The position numbers and the translations under genes are program-made. From Hondaea fermentalgiana (taxonomy: Eukaryota; Sar; Bigyra; Thraustochytrida; Thraustochytriidae): a DNA stretch of 64,000 nt. Location of the stretch: contig NPFB01000040.1 of the NCBI GenBank assembly GCA_014084085.1, positions 516,662-580,661 on the forward strand. The letters run 5' to 3'. The stretch's first letter is position 1. Every line of letters starts with the position of its first letter. Below are positions 10,141-21,300 of the stretch, piece by piece. The notes under the pieces were generated by a model. That model was not told where the DNA came from. It made no database searches and was given only the letters and a program-made list of their open reading frames with translations.

Positions 10141-10950
10141 CGTGGTCGGCGATGTCCCCAACGCTAACCCGTAGATTTGCTTCCACTTTTATTTGAAGAA
10201 TTTAAAACTTGGCGTGAAGGGTTCGTAGTTGAGTGGCGACATCTTCTTGGCAATAACTCGCGGGCTGTGGGCGAGAAACAATTGATCAATATCCGACATC
10301 GCGACTTCGATCTTTTTCATGTACCATGTACTTCTCTCGATATCAATGAGCTGCTGTCAGTAAAGCAAGTCTATAATAGGTGGGACCTCTGCTTTGTGTC
10401 ACTGGCAACCGCGAACGTTTGAGAATGTATCCGTTGAACGGATCTATTTCGAATTTCTAAGCGCTCAGGCAGTGTCAATGGAAAATTAACATTTTAGTAC
10501 GAGCCAGACATGCTGGGCTCATCGGCAAGAAGACAGATTTTCGGACTGCCATCATGTTGTCTGCCTGCCTGCTTGCTGTCTGCCTAGCTAGCTAGCTACG
10601 TCTGGTATCCGTCCGCCGTCCCCCGTCTCCCGTCCCGATCCCTCTTCCTTACACTTCTTTCCTTTTCTATCTCACTGGATAGAAGGAGGTTTAAAGCAGC
10701 GCGGCACAGTGTACGTTGAGAGCCGCATGCTGTTCGCACTAAGAAGAGAGGAAGTAACGCTTCGTTGACCCGGGGCCAACTTGTATCCACAGCACTCAAC
10801 CGTCCGCTTGTCGCGACGTCTGTTAAACGCGCCGAGAGGACTTGCCCGCGTAATCGTTCGGGATCGAGCTGCTAGGAAAGTAGTACAAGCAAGGAGCACG
10901 AGCGGCATTTTCGGAGCGCTATTGCGCGCCGAGGCGGAGCTGTCGGGGAG

Positions 10951-10976
10951 CGGGCGGGCGGGCGGGCGGGCGGGCG
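10951..10976. promoter_or_regulatory. (GGGC)n GC-box array upstream of the STAND gene
   Basis: Six consecutive GGGC units end 37 bp before the ATG at 11013. It resembles a GC-box cluster and could also form G-quadruplex; a promoter role is inferred from position only. Confidence 0.4.
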
Positions 10977-11012
10977 AGGAAAACAGGCCTCGCGGCGTTG
11001 AATGCCGTGAGG

Positions 11013-14000
11013 ATGGGCCGTCAAGCGTGGACGAGCAATGAGGATGATGGTACCTTTGTCGAAGTCTACGTCTCGTATGCTTCCCACGCAAACACCGGTG
11101 CTGTCTTCGCAGAAAAAGCGTATCACCAGGGCGATGTAGACTATCTGAGCCGCGCAGCGGACATGAGCGAGGCAGAGGGCCGCGTGCGCAAGATTGTTCG
11201 CTGGTTTGCGCGTCATCCAGAACTCAACATCAGCCTCGTGTCGCACGATGGAATGCTCGAGGCCATAGACGAAGGACAAGAAGAGATCAAGTCTGACAAG
11301 CACGCAATCTTGGAGCACCATGGACGGCGCATTGACAGATGCCAAGTATTCCTCTCTTGTGTGAGCGACGGATATCTCCGGAATGTACCAAGGAATCCGC
11401 AATTTTTTCGCTGCGCTTCCGAATTTCGGCACGCTGCCTGGTCGAAGCCGGCGTGCATGGTCCAAATTGCGCTTGATAAAGCGGCCATGAAAACGCAGGA
11501 CTGGCCTCAAATTATGCGTGTTGTACTCAAGGGAAATACCCTCCACGCATGGCCGAAAGACGATCAGTTTGATATGGCCATGCTGAGCTTGGCAGAAAGA
11601 ATTCGCATCGCTGCCAAAAATGGTGTTGAGTTTGATCCCGAGGCGCCATGGGCTCTTCTTGGATGCACACATACGTTTGACGCACTGGCAGAAGTACGGC
11701 GCAAAGCCCTCGAGTACTTGCCCGGATCTCAGATGCAAAAATTGAACGAGATTCGATCGCTCATCGAGGATCGAGATTCCCGCACCCGAGTCTCAGTTCT
11801 CACAGGACCGCAGGAATGCGGCAAGTCGGTTCTCTGCGCTGCCATTTGCCTCGAAAAGGGTGTCTGCAATTTTACACCCAAGCGAATCGGCCTCGGCAGC
11901 AATGGGAGCTCGAGCGGTGGTAGCATTCGACGCATTAGCAGCAGCAGCAGCGTTGGTGGCGGAAGCGGAAGCAGCAGGTTCCTGGGCGGTGGCAAAGACA
12001 CGCGCGGTTTGGGAGGGCTAGGAGGTGGCGGGGGCAGTACCAGAAGCATAGGGTCCACTTCGAACGTCGGCATTCCCCGTATTTCAAAGCTTGTTGCCCG
12101 AAAACTGTCGCGTGCCCCGCCATGGACAGTTGGTGCCGTTCATTTTTTCCGCGCTTGCGATGCTCAGGGTAAAGACGTTCGCATTTGTCTTCGTTCTGTG
12201 GCGCATCAAATGTGTAGCATCGTGCCAGGTCTTCGAGAAGAGTTGCCGACAAACCTTGAATGGATCGATGATCCGCAAGCGCTCTTTTCGTGTGCCATTG
12301 CAGGCCCTTGCTCCCGGGTCGACCCTCCGCCTGAACGAATCGTGGTGATACTTGACGGTATCAACGAGGCGGACCCAGCTCATCGCGATATTCTCATGCG
12401 TCTTATTCTCCAGTCCTGGGCTCGCGAAACCCCGGGCTGGCTGCACTTGCTCGTTTCATTGCAAACTCCAGGTCCTCTCACACGCACGAGCCTCGAGCGT
12501 GCTGGTCACACAATACTGGAGCTCGACGATGCCTTGCCATATGTGGAGGCTGCCAAGTACTTTGGCAGCATTCTCGAGCCTTTTGTCGCCAACAAGTCGG
12601 ATATTGACACCGTGCTTCCCATGCTTCAGCTGCACGGAGCCAGCTCATACCTTTTTGGTGAAATCTTTAGAAACAGGCTCTTTGCAAGATCTCCCGAGGG
12701 AGGTCTGCCTGCGACGAGCCTGATGAGCAAGATCCCATTGGGCCTCGATGGCCTTTTGCGGGACTCATACCATAGCTTGCTGCAGGCTGCATTTTTTGGC
12801 GAACGCAATGCGCTCAATGCGTTCTTGAGCGTCCTTTGCGCTGCGCGCGAGCCTGTTCCTGTGGAATACATTCTGGTGCTCATCTCGTCGGAAGAGGCAA
12901 AACGCCTTTTGGCAGTCCCGACACGCATCATTATTCACGAAGCCTCTACTCTGCGTTTTGTGCACAGCTTTGTGCCCGAGTTTTTTGTTGATGAGGCGCG
13001 AGCTGGTGTCGACGCTGTTGTCAATCTCGAGGAAGGTCATCGACGTTTGGCGCATATATGCGGGCTCATGAATGACGATTTTGCTTCGAGACACACTCTC
13101 TACCATCTGGCTCAGGCAGGCCAACGTGCCGCAGCTTTGGAGCTCCTCGACGACTTTATCTGGGTGAAGCAAGCGATTTCATGCTCTGGCACCGACGTCT
13201 CGGTGGCGCACAGATATGAGCGTCTCGGAGCTCTTGTGCAGGACTGCGTGTCCGAGTCGTTGTTGATGGACAGTGATGCAGCGCAGCTCATGCGCAAGGC
13301 AATGGGGGCGCTAAGCCAAGACGTCGACGAGCTCGCGGGTCAGATTATCGCGCGCTTGCCCGAAAAGCACGCTCTGCACGCCTCGATGACCGAGTCATTT
13401 ATGAACCGGAGCTGGCTCAAACCGATGCGGCTTAGTCTTGAGCACCCGCGCGGCCCGCTTTTGGAAATATTGGAAACAAACTCGTGTGGCGTATGCTGCG
13501 TGGCCATGGAAGAGTACCGAGCATTTGCCGGCTGCGAGGATGGCGCCATTTGGGTGTGGCAAGTCAATTCGGGGCGCTTGCTCGGCGTGTGGCGAGGTCA
13601 TCGCGGGCATGTGACAGGTATTGCTATCGGGGCCCGTCTCGTTGTGTCGGGTTCCCAGGATGCGACAGTGCGGGCGTGGGATTTTGCTTCGGGCCGACCC
13701 ATCTATGTTCTTGGTGGCCACCTTGCGCCAGTTCGTAGCGTTGCCATTGGGCAAGGGATTATTGCCGCCGGGTCCGATGACACGACTGTGCGTGTGTGGA
13801 GTGCCTTGTCATTTGAGCCCATTTTCCTCCTCGTCGGACACCTTGCGCCGGTAAGCAGTCTCGCGCTCGATGGGACTCGCCTTGTTTCTGGAGCGTGGGA
13901 CCTCACTGTGCGCGTCTGGGACATGGATACTGGTCGTGAAGTTGGCGTACTGCATGGAAGCGAAGCTCCTGTGCTCTCTGTGGCCACGCAGGACGATCTC

Positions 14001-15302
14001 GTCGTCGCCGTTACGGCTGACCATTCGCTTCGCGCGTGGAGCACACCCACAGGGGCGCAATTGTACAAGGTGGCGGCGCAGGCAACTCAAGTTGCCCTCA
14101 GCGATGGCCGTCTTTTTGTCGCCGGCGAACGAGGCCTCATTCAGGTGTGGGACGCACAGACGTGTACGCACATTCGGGATATGGTTGGCCATGGCGGCGA
14201 AGTGACGAGTCTCTTTCCGCTTGATGGTCGGGTCATTCTCTCGGGGTCTGTGGATGGCTCAGTTCGGGTTTGGGATGCCCACGCTGCCGCCGCAGGGGCG
14301 ATTCAAGAGCATGAGGGCAAGGTCCGCTGTCTTGTAGCCTACGGTGACCGCGTGGTTTCGGGTGGCGAAGATGGAGTCCTCCGAGTGTGGGACTTGCGCA
14401 CGGCGCTAGAGCTCGATGATCTTGGATTTGAAAATGTAGACGTTGTCGGAATGAGCAGTCCTGGTAGCCAACAGAGCTATCAAGGAGAGCCTGAGCCGAT
14501 CCAGGCTTTGGACTTTTGGGAAACTCTCGTCGTCGCCGCTTCTGGCGCAACGGTGAGCGTCTGGGATATCGCGTTGCGCGAGCGTCTGTACCTACTTAGG
14601 GGACATAATGCGCCTGTGACAAAGGTGAGCATCGAAGAGCGTGGGGCCACAATTCTCTCTGCCTCGAGTGATCGATCTGTGCGCGTGTGGGACACAAACT
14701 CCGGGCAATTGAGACACATTTTGCGTCGGCATTGTGCTCCCGTGACAAGTCTGTCGTTGAATGGAAGCACTTTGGCGACAGGAGGCGATGACGCCATTGT
14801 GTGCCTTTGGGACATCAAGACTGGGCATTCCAAATTCGCCGTGGACCATAATGAGCGCGTGCGTAGCGTCGTATTTCGAGGCAAATACCTTGCAGTAGGG
14901 CTTTTTAATGGCAGCATTCACGTATGGGATGCCACTGAGGGGCGTATTTTGGTGGTGCTGCAAGGCCACCAGGCTCCAGTTGTCGACCTGACACTAAGTC
15001 AGACTGGGTCCCCGATCCTTGTGAGTCGCGACTGCTGGGGGTACACTTGCTTTTGGGATCTTCTGGAAGGCGTCCAGATAAGTCAGGAGCAAGCCGATGT
15101 CTCGACGTGGAATGCAGTTTCATTTGCACATGGTCGTCTTGGCCTAGGTGGAGACACGGCTGGATTCTCGATCGACGTTCCCTTTACTTGCGCTCTGAAC
15201 TACAATGGCACCGTCGTGGCGGGTGATCGCAACGGTGTCGTCCACTTTCTCGAGGTCGTTCACACGCAGATGCGACCGCGCATCATGCAGCGTCGCCCTT
15301 GA
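11013..15302 (+). CDS. TIR-NACHT-WD40 STAND NTPase
   Basis: The start is the ATG at 11013; the frame extends to a TTG at 10998 only. The intronless product is ~1429 aa. Residues ~10-220 look like a TIR domain: VEVYVSYASHAN first strand, CQVFLSCVSDGYL, then a Cys-x-x-Glu in CASEFRHAAW, the position of the TIR NADase glutamate, and a closing NTLHAWPKDDQF. A NACHT-type NTPase follows: P-loop GPQECGKS at residue ~265, Walker B IVVILDGINEAD at ~446, and a Gly/Ser-rich insert (~296-350) right after the P-loop helix. After a helical region come 14 WD40 blades (residues ~810-1426; for example SQDATVRAWD, SVDGSVRVWD, SSDRSVRVWD), enough for two seven-bladed propellers. Relatives (APAF1, NWD1, NLRs, bacterial STAND immunity proteins) use the propellers as ligand sensors and the N-terminal domain as effector. 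An immune or cell-death role here is inferred. Confidence 0.88.
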   Translation: MGRQAWTSNEDDGTFVEVYVSYASHANTGAVFAEKAYHQGDVDYLSRAADMSEAEGRVRKIVRWFARHPELNISLVSHDGMLEAIDEGQEEIKSDKHAILEHHGRRIDRCQVFLSCVSDGYLRNVPRNPQFFRCASEFRHAAWSKPACMVQIALDKAAMKTQDWPQIMRVVLKGNTLHAWPKDDQFDMAMLSLAERIRIAAKNGVEFDPEAPWALLGCTHTFDALAEVRRKALEYLPGSQMQKLNEIRSLIEDRDSRTRVSVLTGPQECGKSVLCAAICLEKGVCNFTPKRIGLGSNGSSSGGSIRRISSSSSVGGGSGSSRFLGGGKDTRGLGGLGGGGGSTRSIGSTSNVGIPRISKLVARKLSRAPPWTVGAVHFFRACDAQGKDVRICLRSVAHQMCSIVPGLREELPTNLEWIDDPQALFSCAIAGPCSRVDPPPERIVVILDGINEADPAHRDILMRLILQSWARETPGWLHLLVSLQTPGPLTRTSLERAGHTILELDDALPYVEAAKYFGSILEPFVANKSDIDTVLPMLQLHGASSYLFGEIFRNRLFARSPEGGLPATSLMSKIPLGLDGLLRDSYHSLLQAAFFGERNALNAFLSVLCAAREPVPVEYILVLISSEEAKRLLAVPTRIIIHEASTLRFVHSFVPEFFVDEARAGVDAVVNLEEGHRRLAHICGLMNDDFASRHTLYHLAQAGQRAAALELLDDFIWVKQAISCSGTDVSVAHRYERLGALVQDCVSESLLMDSDAAQLMRKAMGALSQDVDELAGQIIARLPEKHALHASMTESFMNRSWLKPMRLSLEHPRGPLLEILETNSCGVCCVAMEEYRAFAGCEDGAIWVWQVNSGRLLGVWRGHRGHVTGIAIGARLVVSGSQDATVRAWDFASGRPIYVLGGHLAPVRSVAIGQGIIAAGSDDTTVRVWSALSFEPIFLLVGHLAPVSSLALDGTRLVSGAWDLTVRVWDMDTGREVGVLHGSEAPVLSVATQDDLVVAVTADHSLRAWSTPTGAQLYKVAAQATQVALSDGRLFVAGERGLIQVWDAQTCTHIRDMVGHGGEVTSLFPLDGRVILSGSVDGSVRVWDAHAAAAGAIQEHEGKVRCLVAYGDRVVSGGEDGVLRVWDLRTALELDDLGFENVDVVGMSSPGSQQSYQGEPEPIQALDFWETLVVAASGATVSVWDIALRERLYLLRGHNAPVTKVSIEERGATILSASSDRSVRVWDTNSGQLRHILRRHCAPVTSLSLNGSTLATGGDDAIVCLWDIKTGHSKFAVDHNERVRSVVFRGKYLAVGLFNGSIHVWDATEGRILVVLQGHQAPVVDLTLSQTGSPILVSRDCWGYTCFWDLLEGVQISQEQADVSTWNAVSFAHGRLGLGGDTAGFSIDVPFTCALNYNGTVVAGDRNGVVHFLEVVHTQMRPRIMQRRP

Positions 15303-15875
15303 CTTCATCTTTCCTCCTCGTACTAGCCCTCCTCATAATATTCTGTAATTTGATCAATTGAATTCTTTCACGTTGGTCGGGGCGGTGACATGAAATGCTC
15401 TCTTGAAGAGCCCACGACCGCAGAGGCCGCCATCTATTCTAGCTAACTCACTCACTAACTAACTAAATAATTAACTCAGCAGCCTGAATCTCCGCTCGCC
15501 ACGACCTCCAGAGTTACCCCCATCCCGACGGAGACGCGCGATCGTCTTGCCGAAGCTGCAGGGCGGCAGGAGCCCTCGCTGCTACTCGTAGTGCTTCTCG
15601 TACCTATGGAAGGCGGCAAGCGTCGCGTTGCGGCGGTGGTTAGGCTCGGCGTAGGCCGTCCTAGGCGCCCCCTAGCGCGCGCGAGAACCTGCGTCGGGTC
15701 GTCGTCTTCGGGCGCAGAATAGAAGACGCGGGCAGAGCGCGATCGCGAGGCTGCTGCGCGCGGGCGAGCCGGCGGCGGCCTGCACGGAGCGGGCCGGCGG
15801 AGCCGCGCGAGGCGCGAGGGCGGGGAGGAGGACCGCACGCCGGCGCGGGCCGAGCGGAGAGAGCACCGAGTCAAG
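15303..15875. other. Intergenic region / 5' region of the SAMHD1-like gene
   Basis: 573 bp. The first part carries a CTAACT-type simple motif run (15435-15478). The rest is GC-rich and probably holds the promoter and 5' UTR of the + gene at 15876. Antisense ORFs here are composition artefacts. Confidence 0.5.
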
Positions 15876-18020
15876 ATGGCGGATGTGGACATGGACCTGA
15901 CGACGCACGGCGGGAGCGACGGGACGAGCGAGGCGGACATGATGGAGTCGCCGACGGCGTCGCGCGTCGCGCAGCGGAGGGCAGAGATGCACGGCCGGCA
16001 GGGGCCCCAGCAGCAGCGAAAACGGCTCAAGCTGGACGGCGTCGGCCACAGCGCGCACGAGTGGGAAGACGACGCGAGCTTTGAGCTGGAAAGGCCGATC
16101 CACGCCTTTGAGAAGATCGTGACGGACCCCATCCACTCGTCGATGGAGTTCCCGCCGCTGCTGCTTGCCGTGATGGATACGCCCGAGTATCAGCGTCTCA
16201 AGTCTCTCAAGCAGCTGGGAGCAGCGCAGTACGTGTACCCTGGCGCAACGCACTCTCGATTTGAACACAGTTTAGGCGTAGCACATTTGGGCATGTACTT
16301 TGTAAAGATGCTCCGGAGTAAGCAGCCCGATCTCGGCATTACTGAGAACGATGTGACGTGCGTCGGCCTGGCTGGTCTCTGTCACGATCTCGGACACGGG
16401 CCATTTTCGCATCTCTTCGATGGCGAGTTCCTGCGCGGCAAAGACTGGTCGCATGAAATGGGGTCGGTGCGCATGCTGCATCTGTTGCTGCAGCGCAACC
16501 GCATTGATCCAGAAGTCCAGTATGGTCTCTCGCAGACAGACTTAAAGTTTGTTGAGGAGCTCATTCTCGGCAAGGAGATTGAGGGGGGCGTCAAGAATCG
16601 GCGCGGGCGCGACTCGAGCAAGTCCTTCCTCTATGACATTATCAATAATGAGAGGAGCGGCTTTGACGTGGACAAGTTGGACTACATTTTGCGTGATTCT
16701 TACTATACAGGCGTGCGCATCTCGACGGGCACGACGGTTGAGCGACTCGGCCAAAATGCGCGCGTGCTTCCGGATGAAAAGGGGGAGCTCACCATTTCCT
16801 TTCCCGAGAAGTCTGTCCATGCAATGTTTGGCGTCTTCAATGCCCGCATGTGGCTGCATCGCGTCGTATACCAGCACAAAGTCGTCAAGGCGTGCGAGTT
16901 TATGATTCGTGACATTTTACGCGCAGCCGACCCGTATCTCACGTTTTTGTCGCGAGACGGCAAGGAGCTGCGCATGTCCGAATCGATCGAGGACATGACT
17001 GTTTTCGCGCAGCTCAACGATTCGGTCCTGTACCTGATCGAGCAGAGCCGCGACCCGCGTATGCGTCCCGCGCAAAAGCTGCTCTGGCGCCTCAAGTCTC
17101 GCGACCTGTATCGGTGCTGCGGATCTGCGGATCTCTCCTCGCGCCTGTCCGATAAGTCGAAAACGTCCAAGGAGGAGACGATTACGCGACAGTTGCTTGC
17201 GATCAGTGAAGACACGGGTCTTGGCCTCGACAAGGATGATTTCATTGTTGAATGTACGTTGGTGCACCACGGCAAGGGGAACAGCAACCCAGTGGATGGT
17301 TTGCGGTTCTACAGCAAGCGCAATCTTTTGGCGTATGGACAAACGCCTCGGGCTCACGCGAGTGGGACTCCATGGTCCCCGGGAGCCTCGCAAGACTCGC
17401 AGCATTCACAGCGTTCTCAAGATTCGATGGGATCTACAACCGAAGGTGCGCGCGGTTTCAAGATTGCTGCGCAAAAGTACGGCGGTGGTCTTTTGCCGCA
17501 ACGTATGGGAGCGAACGGTGTCCGCGTCTTTTGTAAGACGAGCAAGGTGGAGAAGCGCGAGGCAGTGACGCGGTGTTTTCGTCGATGGACGCGCCGCGAG
17601 CTCTCGGCTTCGCCTCTTTGCCACAACTCGCAGACAGACCCTGAAGACGAAGCTGCCACCAGGGCGGCGCCGGCGCCGGTGACGCAGCCGCCTCGTACCT
17701 GGAGCCAGGCCTCGGCGACCTCGGGCCCGCCTCGGACCTCGGGAGCTGGAGGCGGACGCCTTCACGTGTCAAATTCGAATCACTCGGGATCGAGTGCGTT
17801 TGGGATGGCCATGGGCCGCGACTCTGGATTGGGAGGGGGTCAAGGTGGTGCCAACAGTCAGGCGAGCTTTTTTGCGGCCGTGACGAATTCACAGCACTCG
17901 CATCACTCCCAGGCTAGTCGACCGGCCGGTGGTGGATCTCGCGTGAACAAGGGTCGTCTTAACTTTCTCGCGGACGATGATTTGGGGGATGGTGACGACG
18001 ACGATGACGAGACCCTCTGA
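15876..18020 (+). CDS. SAMHD1-like HD-domain dNTP triphosphohydrolase
   Basis: ATG at 15876 (AAGATGG context), 714 aa, no introns. An HD phosphohydrolase core starts at residue ~75: HAFEKIVTDPIH, the His of ATHSRFEHSLG (~125-131), the HD pair in LCHDLGHGPFSH (~169) and the distal Asp in DKLDYILRDSYYTG (~266), which together are the metal-binding set of SAMHD1. The C-terminal lobe retains KDDFIVE, NPVDGLRFYSK and LLPQRMGANGVRVFCK, as in SAMHD1. There is no N-terminal SAM domain, only a ~75-residue disordered leader. A Gly/Ser/Gln-rich tail (from residue ~585) ends in an acidic DDDD run. Expected activity: hydrolysis of dNTPs to deoxynucleosides plus triphosphate, keeping dNTP pools low in non-replicating cells. 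Converges on the CatSper-like gene, 295 bp between stop codons. Confidence 0.9.
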   Translation: MADVDMDLTTHGGSDGTSEADMMESPTASRVAQRRAEMHGRQGPQQQRKRLKLDGVGHSAHEWEDDASFELERPIHAFEKIVTDPIHSSMEFPPLLLAVMDTPEYQRLKSLKQLGAAQYVYPGATHSRFEHSLGVAHLGMYFVKMLRSKQPDLGITENDVTCVGLAGLCHDLGHGPFSHLFDGEFLRGKDWSHEMGSVRMLHLLLQRNRIDPEVQYGLSQTDLKFVEELILGKEIEGGVKNRRGRDSSKSFLYDIINNERSGFDVDKLDYILRDSYYTGVRISTGTTVERLGQNARVLPDEKGELTISFPEKSVHAMFGVFNARMWLHRVVYQHKVVKACEFMIRDILRAADPYLTFLSRDGKELRMSESIEDMTVFAQLNDSVLYLIEQSRDPRMRPAQKLLWRLKSRDLYRCCGSADLSSRLSDKSKTSKEETITRQLLAISEDTGLGLDKDDFIVECTLVHHGKGNSNPVDGLRFYSKRNLLAYGQTPRAHASGTPWSPGASQDSQHSQRSQDSMGSTTEGARGFKIAAQKYGGGLLPQRMGANGVRVFCKTSKVEKREAVTRCFRRWTRRELSASPLCHNSQTDPEDEAATRAAPAPVTQPPRTWSQASATSGPPRTSGAGGGRLHVSNSNHSGSSAFGMAMGRDSGLGGGQGGANSQASFFAAVTNSQHSHHSQASRPAGGGSRVNKGRLNFLADDDLGDGDDDDDETL

Positions 18021-18315
18021 GCTTGTCAGGATGTCTTGATGAGCAGCGAAAGTAGTAGCCAGCGAACAAATTATCTGTCTATCCATTTGTCTTTCCGTCG
18101 ATCTGTTTTTCATCTACACATTTACGAAGCCGCCGCCACTGAAGAGCTTTGCACCACTATTTTATCCTTAAGGAGTTGGATTTCACAACGTCGCCCTTGT
18201 CTTCTTTCCAGCTCCTTGAAGAAAAGCACAGACGCAGAGATGAGAGCGAGAGCATTTCTGCATGTCCCTGTCGAACAGAGGGGTTTCCTATTCAACTAAG
18301 ATTTTAATGATTTGA

Positions 18316-21300
18316 TTACAGTTTCTTCTTGGACTCGTTGTCGTTGTCTTTGTTTTGCGCCGCATACAAAATATCATGACGGTGGTAAAAGTAGGTGCAA
18401 ACGAGCATGAGCATGCTGCACATGACGACAGTAAAGATGATGATAAAGGTCGTGAAGCCGTCGATGGGAATGCCATAGGCCTCGACGCTGAAGCGAGCCT
18501 GCAGCGTGCAAAAACTATAATCTGGATCGACAACGACGGCAACAAATTCGTACGGCGCGTCCTTGAGCGTTGTCGCCTTGAAGGTAATGTAATTTTCCGA
18601 AGTAGCATTCAGAACTTCGTACACGAGCGTCCCCCACTCGTCGATAGTACTTGTTGATTCTGTATCGGCAACATAACACGTCTGATAATTGTGACTGCCC
18701 CACGCGTCTGTGATGTTCGCGTCATTGGCCAATTTGTCATCCCAGGTCTCTGGCCGGCGCAAGCATCCCATTTCAGCGGCTGTAAAGCCGTACGTATAGT
18801 CTTCGCGGCTGCTCATCTCAAATACGACAAAGTCGGCATCGACATCTTTGACCTTGACGTCGCCATCCCAAATCTCGAGACCTGGCTTGAACGCATAAGT
18901 GTAGGGAACAAAGGTGGGACACCCGTATGTATCGTAGTCAAACTTGAAGGTGACGTCATCCTCGGTCCAATTCACGTCGCGATTCGAGTACGTGGCCTGG
19001 TTAAGGAGACGATCCTCGTTGACGATTTCGCGGGGAAGTGTGTTGTAGTGATTTTCGTATTGACGGCATGTACAGGCTTTGCGGATTGCAGCAACTTCCT
19101 CGTCGGTAGAACCAGCACTAGCCTCGGCCTCACAATCAGAGCTCACCACAGAGATAGAAGGCTCAATGTAGGCCTCCGGGGGGCTGTAGCGCAAATGGCG
19201 GCCGCGCGGACATCCGATGTGAACTTGAACAATCTTGGTCGGCGTGTCGCACGAAGATGCGAGCCGCGTTGGCGTTGCGCGAACAACAGCCTTGCCAGAA
19301 GCCTGTTCCTGACTACCGATGCCGGTACGTGAGCTAATATTAGGAGGAACGGACAGATGAACCTTGCGCTTGCGATGGATGAGCTCTCCGTTGGCACTTG
19401 TCGAAACACTCTCGACGCCGGGTCGAATGTCAAGCAAGGTACGATCCGAGTTTTGAAAGGATACATGCAGACCTTCCACGCTTGCATCGTGCGTGAGCGA
19501 GGTGCTGACGACAATTTCGTCATTCATGTCAGCATAAAAGGAATCGGCCGAGGGGTCGACCTGATACCACTCAAGGAATGGGCACTTCAGTGAGGCGGCG
19601 GTGTCGAGAGCGGCTGCGTCAATAGTGCTGATGTCCGCGCCGTTTGACGTGATCCGGTAGAGCTGTTCGACCTCGTAGACGCGTGCGCTTGCTCCTGCAC
19701 CACCCTCGATGCCGAGGAGACTCCCATCAGGCCGGAAATGCAAGGAGGCAGCGGTGGTGTCTGCGTCAGCGAATGGCGAGTATAGCTCGACGGCTTTGGC
19801 GAGACCAAAGGTTCCGGCAAAGAGCCTACCCGCGCGCGTTCGCACAATAAATTTGCCTAGCATGGAAGTGGCCACTTGTTCAATGGTGTCTCCGTTGTTG
19901 AAAAGAAGATCCTGCTCAGGGACGAAGTCAGCCTGCAAAAGGTCATAGGTGGCAAAATTGATCTTGTGCCAGGAGAATCCACCGCTTGGAGAAATGTAAA
20001 GCGACGTGTCCGTCCAGAGCAAGAGCTGGCCATCTGGTGATACGGGGGAAGCAACTTGAGCAGTATTGTCAATATCTGCCGGCAAGGCAGGAAGTCGTGA
20101 AACCGTGTTGGCGATCTCGTTGACGGAAAGGAGAGCGTAGGTAGCCCCATCGTGAACAAGCGCCACAGAGCTGGCTGAGCTGACCAGCGGGAGCACTTGG
20201 AGCACAGTGTATTCTCCGTCAAGAGCGAAGTTATGGCGATGAACATGAGAGGAGTTGGCGGCGAAACGGAAGAAGAAAATGGATGAGACGGAAGAAGAGG
20301 CGTCATTCCAGGCGACGAGAACATCATTGCGCGTCTCTTCATCGTGGTCGAGCAGCCAATCGCAAGCCATGGGCGCTGCAAGACGAGTGAGCACGAGTCC
20401 GTCAATGTCTACCGCTAAGGCAGTTCCAGCGCCGAGAGAGGTCGCATCGGTTTGAAGAGCAGCATCAAGTCGGGTGAGACCCGACTCTTGCAAGAAGACG
20501 AGACCTAGTCTTGTCGGAGCTGCATCGATGATGGCTTCTCCTGGCGTATCGGGCGCGGCTTCGACCAAAGATACAAGTGGTGCCTGCCCCCCCGCGCTGG
20601 CCATGAGGCCCTGAACGACCCAGGCACTCCCTTGCTTTGCGACGCTGCGCATGACATAGGTGGGCGCGCAAAAGTCTTCTGCGAGAATCGGGGCTTCTGT
20701 GAGGTCTTCTTGATCCTCTGTGGCCGGCTCTAGCATAAATTTAGGCAAATCGAGCCAAATGTGTCTTGCCTCTGCAGCGCACCCCATGGAGCTCACGGAC
20801 TGACCCTCGAGGAGAATTTGGGCGGTATCGCCGGCAAAATCGACGCGTGATTGCCCGAGCAAACGAGTGGATAGCGTAAACGTCCAATGTTTGTCTTGCA
20901 TGTCAAAGGCTCCGAGGGCAGTACCATTGTCATCAGCATTGTTGAATGCAAAAAGAGGATCGGTGAGAGAGCGAAATCGGCCCTGGGCCAAAGAAACCCT
21001 AGGCTGTTCTCCGAGAAGATACATTTCCTCGGTTAGAATTGTTTCGCGTTCGGTCATTGAAAACGTCTCGTGGGGTCTTCGCATGAGGTCGGCGGCAAAA
21101 CCGAGCCAGACGCGAAGGAGAAGATTTGTGTTTGTTGATGACGACATGGCAGTCCACGAGGTGATACAATCGGTGGAATTGGGCAAGGTGAAACAAGAAC
21201 GCCACACGTGGCAATTAATGGTATTGCTGGCGATGTCGAGAAAGATGGTGTCTTGGTCTACAGCGTTGCCCAAATCATCCTGCGCTTGAGCGGAGATTGG

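Larger units (their letters stand above)
8696..11012. other. 2.3-kb gene-poor stretch with gap, RRM fragment and repeats
   Basis: Apart from the assembly gap, an RRM-like fragment (9090-9256), a degenerate repeat (9907-10140) and the GC-box array just before 11013, no gene is supported. A GAATA-type simple repeat (GGAATAGAATGGAATAGAATGG) abuts the right gap border, which suggests the gap is repeat-induced. Confidence 0.5.

Noticed and set aside
15476..16268. Two ~200-codon minus-strand ORFs over the SAMHD1-like start
   Set aside because: Arg/Ala/Ser/Pro-rich, no motif, antisense to the HD-domain gene and its GC-rich 5' region.
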